A stretch of DNA of 5,608 bases from NCBI GenBank assembly GCA_031254995.1, contig JAIRTJ010000065.1, positions 1 to 5,608 on the forward strand, given 5' to 3'. Positions 5,602-5,608 of this stretch are shown piece after piece; position 1 is the stretch's first letter, and the number at the start of each line of letters is the position of its first letter. The notes under the pieces were generated by a model. That model was not told the origin of the DNA. It saw only the letters and a list, made by a program, of their open reading frames with translations, and ran no database searches. The position numbers and the translations under genes are program-made. The DNA comes from Eubacteriales Family XIII. Incertae Sedis bacterium (GTDB lineage: Bacteria; Bacillota; Clostridia; Peptostreptococcales; Anaerovoracaceae).

Positions 5602-5608
5602 AAGCGGC

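Overview
The window looks like chromosomal DNA from a GC-rich member of the Bacillota, most likely class Clostridia. I infer this from protein similarity and gene order. The phosphofructokinase is of the bacterial ATP type with the allosteric site kept. MurB is of the type II form. A PHP-domain gene directly follows murB, an arrangement I recall from clostridial murB-PHP-rapZ-yvcK-whiA clusters. The species cannot be named from the sequence.

Layout. Positions 1-1166 (+) hold the 3' end of a DNA methyltransferase gene and a DUF523 gene that overlaps it by 4 bases. Positions 1168-3198 (-) hold pfkA followed by an aldose 1-epimerase gene. This two-gene carbohydrate operon ends one base from the end of the DUF523 gene, so the two transcription units meet tail to tail with no spacer. 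Positions 3199-3811 are a divergent region with no intact gene. It contains the long pfkA leader, a short stretch with strong codon-like periodicity, two similar extended -10 promoter candidates facing outward, and between them an AT-rich broken gene resembling the DUF2185/Imm33-like family. Positions 3812-4744 (+) are murB and 4831-5601 (+) a PHP-domain metallohydrolase gene.

Function. PfkA commits fructose 6-phosphate to glycolysis, and the epimerase speeds anomer exchange of sugars feeding into it. MurB makes UDP-N-acetylmuramate for peptidoglycan. PfkA and MurB are core metabolism. The methyltransferase and the immunity-like relic are the accessory elements.

I found no clear new system. 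The points most worth a second look are (1) PfkA, where Asn replaces the Mg-binding Asp103 and two fructose-6-phosphate contacts are also changed; (2) the broken DUF2185-like gene, which has foreign codon use and reads in frame into murB; and (3) the near-identical inverted 17/18-base elements flanking that relic, which are either paired promoters or insertion ends. All counts were made by hand.
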